Shown here: piece by piece, positions 7,313 through 16,761 of the stretch
How positions within the stretch are numbered: position 1 is the stretch's first letter
How the letters are laid out: every line of letters starts with the position of its first letter
From: Niastella sp.
Lineage (GTDB): Bacteria > Bacteroidota > Bacteroidia > Chitinophagales > Chitinophagaceae
Assembly: GCA_017744515.1 (NCBI GenBank)
Contig: JAGIBF010000055.1
Coordinates: forward strand, 1 to 55,413
Direction of reading: 5' to 3'
DNA length: 55,413 bases
Made by a program: the position numbers and the translations under genes
The notes under the pieces: generated by a model
Database searches by the model: none
Seen by the model: only the letters and a program-made list of their open reading frames with translations
Told to the model about the DNA's origin: nothing

Positions 7313-9823
7313 ATGAAAAACAAATACTTTAGCCCCCTTGTATTACTATTTTTTTTCATTCCCGCAGCGCATGCCCAGCTCCCTGTACTTGCTGATCTTA
7401 CAGCAAAAACGGAACAGGGATTGGCAAAATTCCACGAGAACTATCCCCAGGAAAAGGTATTCCTGCAAACAGACAGGAATTACTATGCCGTAGGCGAAAC
7501 CATCTGGATGAAAGCCTGGGCTACGCTGGATGGTAAACCAACTTATCTAAGCCGCATCGTTTATGTGGATCTAATCAACAGCGACGGGCAGGTAGTACAT
7601 AAAAAGATGTACCAGTTGGACAGTGCCGGATCCACAGCTTGCGAACTGCAGCTAAAGCCCGACCTCATTACAGGCAACTATACACTCCGGGCTTATACGT
7701 TGTGGATGCTCAACTTCCGTGATTATATTTTCAATTCAGAAATATACATATTGGGTATGGACAGGAAAGTGACCAACGGGTCCAAAATAACCCCACAGGT
7801 TAACGTACAGTTCTTCCCCGAAGGTGGCGATCTTGTCAACGATCTTGAATCGGTAGTGGCCTATAAAGCTTATGACCAATACGGTAATGCACTGAACATT
7901 ACCGGTACGGTTGCTGATGCCACAGGCGCTGCTGTTGCTTCCTTCAAAAGTGATCATGATGGCATGGGGTCTTTCAGGCTGACGCCGACAGCGGGCAAAA
8001 GCTACACTGCCAACATTACTACCGCCAATGGCCGTACCACCAAAGTACAATTGCCAGCCGCCAAAGCCGAAGGTATTGTGATGCGCATCAATAATAATGC
8101 GGCAGCCCGCCTCACCGTGATATTGCAAAGGAAAGCAGCGCAGGAATCGCAATTCAACAGGCTGCTGATCGTGGCCCAGATGCACAACACTACCGTATTC
8201 CAGGGTGAAGTGAATTTTGCAGAAGGTGCTTCCGCAGCATCAATTCCTAAAAAGGCTTTACCACCCGGCATCATCCAGGTAACGGTTTTCGACAGCCTTG
8301 GCAATCCGCTCGCAGAACGCCTCGCATTCATCAAAAACACCAATACGCTGACGCCTGAGCTGGTGAAAGAAACCATTTCGCTGACACGCAAGGCCAAGAA
8401 TATGCTCAGCCTGAACCTGAAGGATATCAAGCGCCCCAACATATCCGTATGTATTACCGATGTATCTACGGACAACCTCTCCTCGCCCGTAAACATCATC
8501 GCTTCTTCGCTGCTTGCCTCCGATCTGAAAGGGAACATCAACAATCCCAACTACTATTTTGCGGCCAATGATACCAGCACCAATAAACACCTCGATGTAC
8601 TGATGATGACGCATGGCTGGCGCAGGTTTGTATGGAAGGATGTGCTGGCCAGCAAGTTTCCTGAACTCAAATACCCGGTGGAATCATCCATCGCGATCAA
8701 GGGAAAAGCTACCCGGCCCGGCACCAACAATATCATCAAGGAGGGTCGAGTGAATCTTATGCTGAAAGCTGCTGATTCCACCAAGCTGCTGTCGGAAGCG
8801 AAACTGACCGACAAAGGGGAGTTTATCGTGGACAACCTGGAGTTCAAAGGTGATGCTACCGTTTCCTACCAGGCAACGAATGATAAAAGACAGGCCATGG
8901 TCATCGATGTTACGCTCTACCCCAATTATTATGATACTGTGAAAAAGGCCCTGGCCTCTGCAGGTATTTTCGATTACGATCCGGTAAAGGGCAACGATAA
9001 GCTGAATGAAAGCTTACTGGCTCAGGTGCACACCGTAGATACTTTTATGAAGGGGCCCGAATACCTGAAGAGTGTAACTGTTACGGGCCGCAGGTTATCT
9101 CCTACTGATTCTCTCAACAATGCTTATGCTACCGGGCAATATATGTTTGGCGGCCGCAAGCTGGCGCCGGGCAAACAGGGTTATTTCAGTTTATGGCAGC
9201 TCATCCGCACCGTGCCTGGCTTTGTGGTGGAAGGTGATATGAAGAACCCCAACGTGTCTCTCTCGCGCACAGCAGGCCTGAATCTTTTCAGTGATAACGG
9301 CTCGGCCACCGGAGGTGTTACCTTTACGGATGGCGAAGGTGCAGGCCCCACAGCCAGTGGCCCCGATTATGTACAGAATGGTATTGCGTTTTACCTGAAT
9401 GAAGTACCTGTGAGCCGGGAAGTGCTGGACAATCTTTCCATGATCGATGTGGCTTTCGTAAAAACCTACGTGGGTGCAGAAACTTTTGCCGTTGGCCCCT
9501 TCAATGGAGCTATCCTCGTATACACGCACAAAGGAGTTACAGTGGGCAAGAGTATTTATGATAAAACCTTTGCCAAATCACAATTGGGCGGTTATTCACC
9601 GGTACGAGAATACTTTACGCCCGATTATAGCCTCAACCCGGCGCTGCAAACTATGCCCGACAACAGGATCACCTTATTGTGGAGCCCGCGTGTGGCTACC
9701 AATAAAGATGGTAAGGCCACTATTAAATTCTTCAACAACGATAAATCAACCAGGGTAAAAGTGCTGATACAAGGCCTGGATGCCGACGGCCGCTTCATCT
9801 ACCAGGAGCAGATACTGGAGTAA
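7313..9823 (+). CDS. Secreted MG2-like protein with TonB-receptor plug domain
   Basis: An 836-residue exported protein with a signal peptide ending AAHAQ. Residues ~45-140 (EKVFLQTDRNYYAVGETIWMKAW, given here as the EKVFLQTDR and VGETIWMKA blocks) resemble the macroglobulin MG2 domain. The middle is beta-rich. Residues ~590-740 resemble a TonB-dependent receptor plug, with SVTVTGRRL, LIRTVPGFVV and GAILVYTHKG, but no barrel follows. Such MG2-plus-plug proteins are common in Chitinophagaceae and poorly understood. It is separated from the SusC/D operon by a terminator only 14 bp upstream, so it needs its own promoter or read-through. Confidence 0.8.
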   Translation: MKNKYFSPLVLLFFFIPAAHAQLPVLADLTAKTEQGLAKFHENYPQEKVFLQTDRNYYAVGETIWMKAWATLDGKPTYLSRIVYVDLINSDGQVVHKKMYQLDSAGSTACELQLKPDLITGNYTLRAYTLWMLNFRDYIFNSEIYILGMDRKVTNGSKITPQVNVQFFPEGGDLVNDLESVVAYKAYDQYGNALNITGTVADATGAAVASFKSDHDGMGSFRLTPTAGKSYTANITTANGRTTKVQLPAAKAEGIVMRINNNAAARLTVILQRKAAQESQFNRLLIVAQMHNTTVFQGEVNFAEGASAASIPKKALPPGIIQVTVFDSLGNPLAERLAFIKNTNTLTPELVKETISLTRKAKNMLSLNLKDIKRPNISVCITDVSTDNLSSPVNIIASSLLASDLKGNINNPNYYFAANDTSTNKHLDVLMMTHGWRRFVWKDVLASKFPELKYPVESSIAIKGKATRPGTNNIIKEGRVNLMLKAADSTKLLSEAKLTDKGEFIVDNLEFKGDATVSYQATNDKRQAMVIDVTLYPNYYDTVKKALASAGIFDYDPVKGNDKLNESLLAQVHTVDTFMKGPEYLKSVTVTGRRLSPTDSLNNAYATGQYMFGGRKLAPGKQGYFSLWQLIRTVPGFVVEGDMKNPNVSLSRTAGLNLFSDNGSATGGVTFTDGEGAGPTASGPDYVQNGIAFYLNEVPVSREVLDNLSMIDVAFVKTYVGAETFAVGPFNGAILVYTHKGVTVGKSIYDKTFAKSQLGGYSPVREYFTPDYSLNPALQTMPDNRITLLWSPRVATNKDGKATIKFFNNDKSTRVKVLIQGLDADGRFIYQEQILE

Positions 9824-9835
9824 GGTTTTTGAGGG

Positions 9836-9884
9836 CTTCGACAACCCTTCGACAAGCTCAGGGTGACAGCTGCTCAGGGTGACA
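9836..9884. repeat. Dispersed TCGACAAGCTC hairpin repeat, copy A
   Basis: Full unit ACCCT-TCGACAAGCTC-AGGGT at 9844-9864, then GACA. It is preceded by a half unit (CTTCGACA at 9836-9843) and followed by a second GCTCAGGGTGACA at 9872-9884. Located just after the stop of the MG2/plug gene. Same composite build as the copy at 23351. Confidence 0.85.
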
Positions 9885-9894
9885 TAGTTTAGTC

Positions 9895-9946
9895 TACAAC
9901 GAAAAGAGGTGACACTTCTGGAAAAGTGTCACCTCTTTTCGTTGTA
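9895..9946. terminator. Perfect 23-bp hairpin between convergent genes
   Basis: Arms 9895-9917 and 9924-9946 are exact reverse complements, with the 6-nt loop CTGGAA. The core reads GAGGTGACACTT / AAGTGTCACCTC. It lies between the ends of two convergent genes (stops at 9823 and 9958), so it probably terminates or protects transcripts from both sides. There is no long T-run after either arm, although each arm has a 4-nt A/T tract. Confidence 0.75.
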
Positions 9947-9957
9947 TGAAAATTGAT

Positions 9958-11235
9958 CTACTTAGGAACTGTTACTTCGAGCACCGGTCCTGTCCAGGGC
10001 CAGTTGTACGCCACAATGATGGCTGTAGTAATACCTGCCAGGTCGGCCAGTAGTGAAACCGGTATGGCATACCGCGTCCGCTTGATGCCTACAGAACCAA
10101 AATACAAAGCCACTACATAAAAAGTAGTATCTGATGATCCCTGGAACATGCAGCTCAGACGTCCCACGAAAGAATCAGGGCCCCCATATGCCGGATTGGT
10201 CATGGCATCGATCATCATAGCTCTTGAAGCGCTGCCACTGAAAGGACGCATCAAAGCAGTGGGCAGGGCCGGCACGAAATCAGTATTAAATCCCAATTGC
10301 GCGAAAAACCATTGGGCGCCTTTTATAATATAATCGAATACGCCGCTGTTGCGCAATACACTGATGGCCACCAGCATCCCTACCAGGTAAGGAATAATCT
10401 TCACTGCCACCTCAAAACCTTGTTTGGCGCCATCGATGAAAGCATCATACACAGCGATCTTCTTATACATACCGCCGAGGATGAAGACTACAAAAAGGAG
10501 CATGATCAATCCCGTACTCAGCACATTAGAAAAGATACTGGCATTTGCGGGCGTCAGGTGCCGCAGGAAAACCGCCAGCCCGGCCAAACAGGCCGACCCT
10601 ACCAAGCTGAAGATAAGGATAGCGGCCCACTGGCGGCTGCTGAAGCGTTGTTTGAAGGCCGTAATAATCATCGCCACCATGGTAGCCACAAAGGTGCAGA
10701 TCACACAGGGAATGAAAATATCTGTCGCATTCTTCGAACCTACGATCACCCGCTGTGCAATGACGCTTACCGGGATAATGCTTAAGCCGGAAGCGTGCAG
10801 CACCATAAACATTACCTGCGCATCGGAGGCCGTTTCTTTATCCTTGTTCAGCTCCTGCAGGCTTTCCATAGCTTTTAAGCCAAAGGGGGTAGCCGCATTG
10901 TCGAGCTGGAGCAGGTTGGCCGAAAAGTTCATCATCATATGTCCCATCGCCGGGTGGTTGCGGGGTACGCCGGGAAACAGTTTACTAAAGAATGGTCCCA
11001 CGATCCGGGATAATACATTGATGGCCCCTGCCCTTTCCCCGATCGTCATAAAGCCAAGGAATAGTGCCATCACGCCGATCAACCCCAGGGAAATATCCAC
11101 TCCTGTTTTGGCTGTCTCGAACACCCCATCGACAATGGCTTTAAATACTACCACATCACCGAGGAAGATCAACTTGATTGCAGCCACCACAAAAGCGATC
11201 AGGAAAAAGGAGATCCACAGATAGTTCAATACCAT
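9958..11235 (-). CDS. Nucleoside-recognition membrane protein, SpmA-SpmB fusion
   Basis: A 425-residue polytopic membrane protein that joins both halves known as spore maturation proteins A and B. The first half has NFSANLLQLDNAATPFG (SpmA-like). The second has PTALMRPFSGSASRAMM and the block GPDSFVGRLSCMFQGSSDTT, then YFGSVGIKRTRYA (SpmB-like). In non-spore-formers the role is not settled; the Gate/nucleoside-recognition fold suggests transport. The ATG at 11235 lies 23 bp after the stop of a small lipoprotein gene on the same strand, so the two are probably cotranscribed. Confidence 0.9.
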   Translation of the reverse strand: MVLNYLWISFFLIAFVVAAIKLIFLGDVVVFKAIVDGVFETAKTGVDISLGLIGVMALFLGFMTIGERAGAINVLSRIVGPFFSKLFPGVPRNHPAMGHMMMNFSANLLQLDNAATPFGLKAMESLQELNKDKETASDAQVMFMVLHASGLSIIPVSVIAQRVIVGSKNATDIFIPCVICTFVATMVAMIITAFKQRFSSRQWAAILIFSLVGSACLAGLAVFLRHLTPANASIFSNVLSTGLIMLLFVVFILGGMYKKIAVYDAFIDGAKQGFEVAVKIIPYLVGMLVAISVLRNSGVFDYIIKGAQWFFAQLGFNTDFVPALPTALMRPFSGSASRAMMIDAMTNPAYGGPDSFVGRLSCMFQGSSDTTFYVVALYFGSVGIKRTRYAIPVSLLADLAGITTAIIVAYNWPWTGPVLEVTVPK

Positions 11236-11258
11236 ATTGGAGAGATATAAAATTAAAT

Positions 11259-11657
11259 TTACAACTTTACTGTCTTATACAAGTGACTGCCGGTGATGAG
11301 ATCGGTGATCGTAAAGTTGAAATGTCCCCCTTCCAGCGAATCAATCTTTAAATTAAGCGGCCGCTGAAAAGGGTTATTCACCGGTTTAAGCTGTAGGTTT
11401 TGCTCGTTACGGAAATCGGTCAGGAACGTATCCAGCTGGAGTGGATTGATCAACCGCATATACAAACTATCCTTGCGGAAAGTAAAGATCGGTACACGGT
11501 TTTCCATGTTGGGATCTTCCACACTGTTGAGAAAATACTTATAGGTCTGCCAGCTTGACGGGATCAAAATGGCTTCGGTAGCCGTGCCCTTTTCACCATC
11601 TTTGGAACAAGCCGCGACCAAACTTATTACCAGCAAATAAACGCAGTATTTCTTCAT
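11259..11657 (-). CDS. Small hypothetical lipoprotein
   Basis: 132 residues. The ATG at 11657 (KKYCVYLLVISLVAAC follows) is preferred over a TTG two codons upstream because it gives a standard lipoprotein signal with the lipobox LVAAC. The rest (SWQTYKYFLNSVEDPN, DSLYMRLINPLQLDTF) is beta-rich and resembles lipocalin-like small lipoproteins of Bacteroidota, but I cannot name a family. It sits directly upstream of the SpmA-SpmB gene and starts back-to-back with the permease gene 44 bp away. Confidence 0.75.
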   Translation of the reverse strand: MKKYCVYLLVISLVAACSKDGEKGTATEAILIPSSWQTYKYFLNSVEDPNMENRVPIFTFRKDSLYMRLINPLQLDTFLTDFRNEQNLQLKPVNNPFQRPLNLKIDSLEGGHFNFTITDLITGSHLYKTVKL

Positions 11658-11701
11658 GCCCAAACATACTCAATTCCCACTATTTTTCAATATTATTGGG
11701 T

Positions 11702-14122
11702 ATGATACGAAACATACTGCTGGTTACCTGGCGCAACCTTACCAGGAACAAGGCTTACACCACCATCAACATCGTTGGCCTTGCTCTTGGGATGGCAGCA
11801 TTTCTACTCATCAACGCTTATAACAATTTCGAAAAGAGCTATGACCGGATACATGCCGGCGGAGAGCGTATTTACCGCGTGGAAAGCCAGTTTTACAAAG
11901 GTGAAGACCTCACTGATGACTGGGCCACCAGTACCAATGGCTATGCCAGGGCTATGAAAGACAACCTGCCAGGCATCGAAACTTACGTCCGTATCAACTG
12001 GCACCAGGCAGAGCGCATGGTACGCTACAACGATATCAGGTACCGGGAAGAGCATGCCTGTCTTGTGGATAGCAATTTCTTCACTTTCTTTTCTTATCCG
12101 CTGATCAGCGGCGATCCGCTCACCGTACTGAAAGAAGCCAACACAGTAGTCATCTCCGAAAGCGCTGCTCAAAGGTATTTTGGCAAAGAGAATCCTGTAG
12201 GCAGGTTTCTCGATATGAGCACGCAATATAGCAGCCTCCACTGTATGGTGACTGGTGTATTCAAAGACCTGCCTGCCAACTCATCGCTGCAACTCAGCAT
12301 GCTCATCTCCTGGGCTACCACCACCCCCTGGGTGAAGGACTTCTGGTATATGCATGAGAGCTATACATTCGTAAAGCTGCAGCCTGGCGTTGCACCAGCC
12401 AGTATAGAAGCTCAGTTCCCGGCCCTGGCAGAAAAGTACAAAACGGGGCCATCCATGAAAGACCAGCAATGGGGCATACAACTGGTGCCGTTGCAAGACA
12501 TCCACCTCAACGCGGCCAAACAGTATGAACTGGAAGTAAAGGGTAGCCGGCAGGCTGTGCAATTGCTGAACATCATGGCATTCGTGATCCTGCTCATCGC
12601 GTTCATCAATTACATCAATCTTACCACCACCAAATCGCTCGACCGCGCACGTGAAGTGGGTATCCGTAAAATAAACGGCGCCCGGGCGCCTCAGCTTATT
12701 TTTCAATTTCTGCTGGAATCTTTTATCATTAACCTCGCAGCGCTGGTGCTGGCCATCCTATTAGTAACTACTGCATCGCAGTGGCTACCCGGGTTCCTGA
12801 ACAATATAGGCGCTCATGGCCTGCTCTTCGACGCGGCTTTGTATACGCGCACAGGGATCGTATTACTCACAGGCATGATCGTATCCGGTATCTACCCGGC
12901 CATGATATTGGTGAGGCTGAAACCTATCACCATGTTGAAAGGGCGGTTCACTTTTTCGCCCAGTGGCACGCTCCTGCGTAAATCGATGGTCGCTTTTCAG
13001 TTTACCGCTTCTCTCCTGCTTATAGCAGGCACTATTGCCGTTTACCGCCAGCTGAGTTACATGTACTCACAAAAGATTGGCACGACCATCGATCAAACCA
13101 TCGTGATCAAGGCACCGGCAAAGACAACAAACTATGCACAGAAAATACAAAGCATCAAGCATGCTTTCAAAGCCGTACCTGGCGTAACGCAGGCAACGGC
13201 ATCGGGCGCCGTGCCCGGCAAGAAGGTCGGCAAGTTCCTCGCCAACAGGCCTTATGGCGCCTCCACCACAGAAGAGCGGTTATATGAAATGTTGAGCGTA
13301 GACCATGATTTCATACATGCATACGGCCTTGAAGTGATGGCGGGCAGGGCATTCGATAAAAACCGACCTGACGATTCCACCGGTCTTGTCATGAATGAGG
13401 CGGCCATCCGGCAATTTGGATTTGCTTCTCCGGAAGCAGCGCTCAATCAGCAGGTATGGATAGAGACGCTCACCCAGCGCCCCAACAAGATCATTGGCGT
13501 GATCAAAAACTATCATCAGCAATCGCTGCATGAAGCTTATACACCCGTGATCTTATTTATGGACCGGGCGCTCAGCTGGATACCAGCCGACTATTTCTCC
13601 GTGAAGGTGGCAGCCAAAGACATGACTGGCAGTGTAGCGCATTTGCAGAAAGTGTGGCAGGAGTTCTTCCCGGAATCATCTTTCGATTATTTCTTCCTCG
13701 ACGACTTTTATCATCGCCAGTACCAGCAGGATATACAGTTTGGCAACAACTTTATATTGTTCTCACTGGTAGCCATCTTTATTGCCTGCATGGGCTTGTT
13801 TGGGCTCACTGCTTACTCAACAACACGCCGCACCAAAGAGATCGGCATACGCAAAGTTGTAGGCGCTTCCGTGCAACATATCGTTGCGCTGCTTAGCTGG
13901 AATACCGTGAAGCTGATATTGTGGTGCAGCCTCGTGGCCATCCCCCTCGCTGTATTCCTTACCAGCCAGTGGCTCGATGGCTATGCGTTCAGGGCGCCAC
14001 TCACCTGGTGGCAGTTTGCTTTGCCGGTGGCTATGCTGGTATTGATTGCCCTGCTGACAACAGCCTGGCTTACCATTAAAGCCGCATTGGCCAATCCTAC
14101 GACCAGTTTGAGGAATGAGTGA
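11702..14122 (+). CDS. ABC transporter permease, MacB/FtsX type with two repeats
   Basis: 806 residues from the ATG at 11702 (a TTG two codons upstream is less likely). The N-terminus MIRNILLVTWRNLTRNKAYTTINI is reported here by its parts: LVTWRNLTRNK, then the first membrane helix with GLALGMAAFLL. The order is helix, periplasmic MacB_PCD domain, FtsX domain (~280-400), then a second copy with PCD and a C-terminal FtsX domain containing STTRRTKEIGIRKVVGAS. This eight-helix form is the common Bacteroidota 'FtsX-like permease', thought to work in lipoprotein, antimicrobial-peptide or macrolide export. No ATP-binding gene is adjacent, so the ATPase must be encoded elsewhere. Confidence 0.92.
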   Translation: MIRNILLVTWRNLTRNKAYTTINIVGLALGMAAFLLINAYNNFEKSYDRIHAGGERIYRVESQFYKGEDLTDDWATSTNGYARAMKDNLPGIETYVRINWHQAERMVRYNDIRYREEHACLVDSNFFTFFSYPLISGDPLTVLKEANTVVISESAAQRYFGKENPVGRFLDMSTQYSSLHCMVTGVFKDLPANSSLQLSMLISWATTTPWVKDFWYMHESYTFVKLQPGVAPASIEAQFPALAEKYKTGPSMKDQQWGIQLVPLQDIHLNAAKQYELEVKGSRQAVQLLNIMAFVILLIAFINYINLTTTKSLDRAREVGIRKINGARAPQLIFQFLLESFIINLAALVLAILLVTTASQWLPGFLNNIGAHGLLFDAALYTRTGIVLLTGMIVSGIYPAMILVRLKPITMLKGRFTFSPSGTLLRKSMVAFQFTASLLLIAGTIAVYRQLSYMYSQKIGTTIDQTIVIKAPAKTTNYAQKIQSIKHAFKAVPGVTQATASGAVPGKKVGKFLANRPYGASTTEERLYEMLSVDHDFIHAYGLEVMAGRAFDKNRPDDSTGLVMNEAAIRQFGFASPEAALNQQVWIETLTQRPNKIIGVIKNYHQQSLHEAYTPVILFMDRALSWIPADYFSVKVAAKDMTGSVAHLQKVWQEFFPESSFDYFFLDDFYHRQYQQDIQFGNNFILFSLVAIFIACMGLFGLTAYSTTRRTKEIGIRKVVGASVQHIVALLSWNTVKLILWCSLVAIPLAVFLTSQWLDGYAFRAPLTWWQFALPVAMLVLIALLTTAWLTIKAALANPTTSLRNE

Positions 14123-14202
14123 TCGTTTTTTTTCAACTATTATTCACTCGTAAAGGCCAAACCACATGGTCATTGGACTGTTTACACATTATATTACGTG
14201 CT

Positions 14203-14574
14203 ATGGGATCAATAGCCCTTTCGGGAAAACTACCATTATTATTGTTGATCTTTCTTTGTGGTTGTATCGATAAGAAGAGTAAAAAAAATCTATTTAGTAC
14301 AAATACCGTGTGCGATAGTCTTTACCGCCAGAAGTATACCGTTTACTCCGGTGGAGCATATTCGGCAGAATTGTATTCAGATTATTTGACAGACTATACA
14401 AATTTTAAAATCTATATCGGCACGCATGATGAACGTGAGAACTTCGACTACAGCTGTTCCGGAGACAGCATTTTTATTCAGAAGTTCTCTTTTAAAAACG
14501 ATTCCGTAAGCATCATTTTACGTAGATTAAAATTTAGTATCTCAGCGCTTAAAAAGCAACATAAATTTGAATAA
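14203..14574 (+). CDS. Small hypothetical lipoprotein, A+T-rich
   Basis: 123 residues. The open frame begins at 14119, overlapping the permease stop, but the ATG at 14203 (MGSIALSGK, then LLLLIFLCGC) gives a proper lipoprotein signal, so I chose it. The mature part has many Ser, Tyr and Asp residues (FKIYIGTHDERENFDYSC) and no recognised motif. The DNA is visibly richer in A+T than its neighbours. It converges on the histidine kinase gene, with 30 bp between stops. Function unknown. Confidence 0.6.
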   Translation: MGSIALSGKLPLLLLIFLCGCIDKKSKKNLFSTNTVCDSLYRQKYTVYSGGAYSAELYSDYLTDYTNFKIYIGTHDERENFDYSCSGDSIFIQKFSFKNDSVSIILRRLKFSISALKKQHKFE

Positions 14575-14604
14575 GCTGGTAACTTTTACAGAGCTTCCCG
14601 CGCA

Positions 14605-16026
14605 TCACTCATCTATTTCAAGGTAAGTACCGTTGGCACCGGCTCCATTTTGCTGAAACCCGGCTGGCAGGTGGATGGTAAAAATGGTTCCCTTTTTCAC
14701 TGATGACTCAACGCTGATCTGTCCCTTATGCAGTTTGATGATGCGCCTCGTCAAAGAAAGGCCAAGGCCGAAGCCGGGAATAGCGCCGGCTACATGCCCT
14801 CTGTAAAAGGGCTGGAATATGCTGCCCAGTTCTTTCTCCGGGATACCGGGCCCGTTATCAATGATCTCGACATTGACTTCACCCCTGCCTGCCGTGAGCC
14901 GCACAAGGGCCTTATGATCGATCGTATACTTGCAGGCGTTCAGCACTATGTTCTTTACGGCTGTGAGCAACAATTCCTCATTGCCAAACACCAGCAAGCC
15001 ATCTTCTTCCAGGGGCAGGTTGTCAAACTCCAACAGTACTATATAGTCACGGTTGATGCGAACCATTTCAGCGGGTAGCTGCAGTAACACTTCATCGATC
15101 CTTACCGGTTGTATTTCCAGGCCACTGTCGTTGCCGGAGGTTTGGGCAAACTCCAGCAGGGTTCGCGTCAACTTACTCAGGTGCAGTGTATCCCTGTACA
15201 CAAATGTCATGACATCATGGTATTCTTCGGCCTTCCGTTTCTTTTGCAGTACAATGCCCAGCTGATTGGAAATAGCCGCCAACGGTGTAGACAGCTCGTG
15301 GGACGCATTGGTAATAAAACGCCGGTGCATGTCCAACGTCTTTTGCAGCCGGTCCATCAACCGGTTCAGTGTGCTGGACAGGTAATGCCACTCGTCTTTG
15401 GTAGTTCCTGTCGGAATGCGTTGTGTAAGGTTCTTACCTGATATCTCATTGACTTCATCAGCAATCTCTTTTACCGGCCGTAACAAGCGGCCGGCAAATA
15501 GATAGCCGCCCACCAATGCAATGAAAGCACCTCCCACCAGACTCAATGTCAATGTCATTTTCAATTGAAAAAGCTGGTGCTTACCTTGCTCATCGGATGT
15601 AGCGGAAAACACCACGATATCGCTTTCCCGATCATAAATACCAACTGCTTCTTTCCTTGTATTGCTGTAATAAATGTTTCCCTGTTGCCGCGCTTTATTA
15701 AGCAATACAGTGTCGAACACCAGCAGCGTATCGCGCCGTCTGTCGGAATAGACATACACTCTCATATTGTTGTTGTCGAATACCTGTATCTCTTTATCGC
15801 GTAGCGGGGCCGCTGTCCAGTTGTCGATCTTCTGGATCAACTCGCCGTTGGCAGCCTCTGCCTGTTTGAAAAAGCTGACGATGTTGTTGGCACGCAGTGT
15901 AAGGCGCGTCTGAACGGCATCGAGCCGACCCTGGTAAGAAATATAATACACCACATTGCCAACGATCAGCAGGATGACACATACCAGGATGGTAAATAAG
16001 AGCGCTATGCGCAGTCTGACCGGCAT
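14605..16026 (-). CDS. Sensor histidine kinase (HAMP, HisKA, HATPase)
   Basis: A 473-residue inner-membrane kinase. Membrane helices ~8-30 and ~157-180 bracket a periplasmic sensor of about 125 residues. HAMP follows (~178-232, RLLRPVKEIADEV). The HisKA box ITNASHELSTPLAAI carries the phospho-accepting His243. ATPase boxes are N363 in NIVLNACKYT, DNGPGIP at 390-396 and GFGLGLSL at ~418. The signal is unknown. Its ATG overlaps the stop of the response regulator by one base (TGATG), so the two are translationally coupled and form one two-component system. Confidence 0.95.
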   Translation of the reverse strand: MPVRLRIALLFTILVCVILLIVGNVVYYISYQGRLDAVQTRLTLRANNIVSFFKQAEAANGELIQKIDNWTAAPLRDKEIQVFDNNNMRVYVYSDRRRDTLLVFDTVLLNKARQQGNIYYSNTRKEAVGIYDRESDIVVFSATSDEQGKHQLFQLKMTLTLSLVGGAFIALVGGYLFAGRLLRPVKEIADEVNEISGKNLTQRIPTGTTKDEWHYLSSTLNRLMDRLQKTLDMHRRFITNASHELSTPLAAISNQLGIVLQKKRKAEEYHDVMTFVYRDTLHLSKLTRTLLEFAQTSGNDSGLEIQPVRIDEVLLQLPAEMVRINRDYIVLLEFDNLPLEEDGLLVFGNEELLLTAVKNIVLNACKYTIDHKALVRLTAGRGEVNVEIIDNGPGIPEKELGSIFQPFYRGHVAGAIPGFGLGLSLTRRIIKLHKGQISVESSVKKGTIFTIHLPAGFQQNGAGANGTYLEIDE

Positions 16027-16715
16027 CAGTTATCGTTTTCTTTAAGAATAAAACCTACACCGGTTTGCGTATGGATCAGTTTAGGGGAGAAATCCTTGTC
16101 GATCTTGTTCCGCAGGTAATTGATGTACACATCAATTACGTTGGTGTTGGTTTTGAAATCAATATCCCATACGTGCATGGCTATCTCGGCCCGGGTCATC
16201 ACTTTATTCTTGTTGCGCAGCAGAAACTCCAGCAGGCGGAACTCTTTCACCGTAAGGTTGATCCTCGTATTATCGCGCCTCACTTCTTTGCTCACCAGGT
16301 TCATCTCGAGATTGCTGCTGGTAAGAATAGAAGCAGCATCGGAAGCATCTTTCATGGTGCGCCGCAGCAAGGCATTTACTTTGAGTAATAATTCTTCAAA
16401 TTCGACAGGTTTCACCATGTAATCATCGGCGCCGGCCCGGTAGCCGGTCATCTTATTAAAGAAAGCATGTAGCGAAGTAAGCATGATAATGCCTACGCCC
16501 GTATCTCTTTGCCGGATCTTTTTGCACACTTCAAATCCATCGATGCCTTCGAGGTTAATATCCAACAGCAAAAGATCGTAAGGTTCTTCGTAAAAAAGGT
16601 CGAGGCCACTCTCACCACTGTAAGCAGCAACCGCTTCAAAGCCGTGTTCTTTTAATCCCGACAGCAGGGAATCGGCAATACTTCTTTCATCTTCAATGAT
16701 CAAAATCCGAGGCAT
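16026..16715 (-). CDS. OmpR-family response regulator
   Basis: 229 residues starting at MPRILIIEDER (ATG at 16715; the open frame reaches back to a TTG at 16763, but the receiver fold begins here). The receiver has the acidic pair in IIEDE, phospho-Asp52 in LLLLDINLEG, a switch residue in IIMLTS and Lys102 in MVKPVEF. The C-terminal winged helix has LTVKEFRLLEFLL and VDVYINYLRNKID-type sequence (here VIDVYINYLRNKID). It is cotranscribed with the histidine kinase gene. Targets are unknown; the nearby small secreted protein gene is separated by a terminator. Confidence 0.95.
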   Translation of the reverse strand: MPRILIIEDERSIADSLLSGLKEHGFEAVAAYSGESGLDLFYEEPYDLLLLDINLEGIDGFEVCKKIRQRDTGVGIIMLTSLHAFFNKMTGYRAGADDYMVKPVEFEELLLKVNALLRRTMKDASDAASILTSSNLEMNLVSKEVRRDNTRINLTVKEFRLLEFLLRNKNKVMTRAEIAMHVWDIDFKTNTNVIDVYINYLRNKIDKDFSPKLIHTQTGVGFILKENDN

Positions 16716-16761
16716 AAACATAAGCAGTGGGGTTTTTACGTAGCTGGTTTGTATAAACGCC

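Noticed and set aside
10297..11224. Open frames on the plus strand opposite the SpmA-SpmB gene
   Set aside because: Shadows of a clear membrane protein gene; translations lack domain features.
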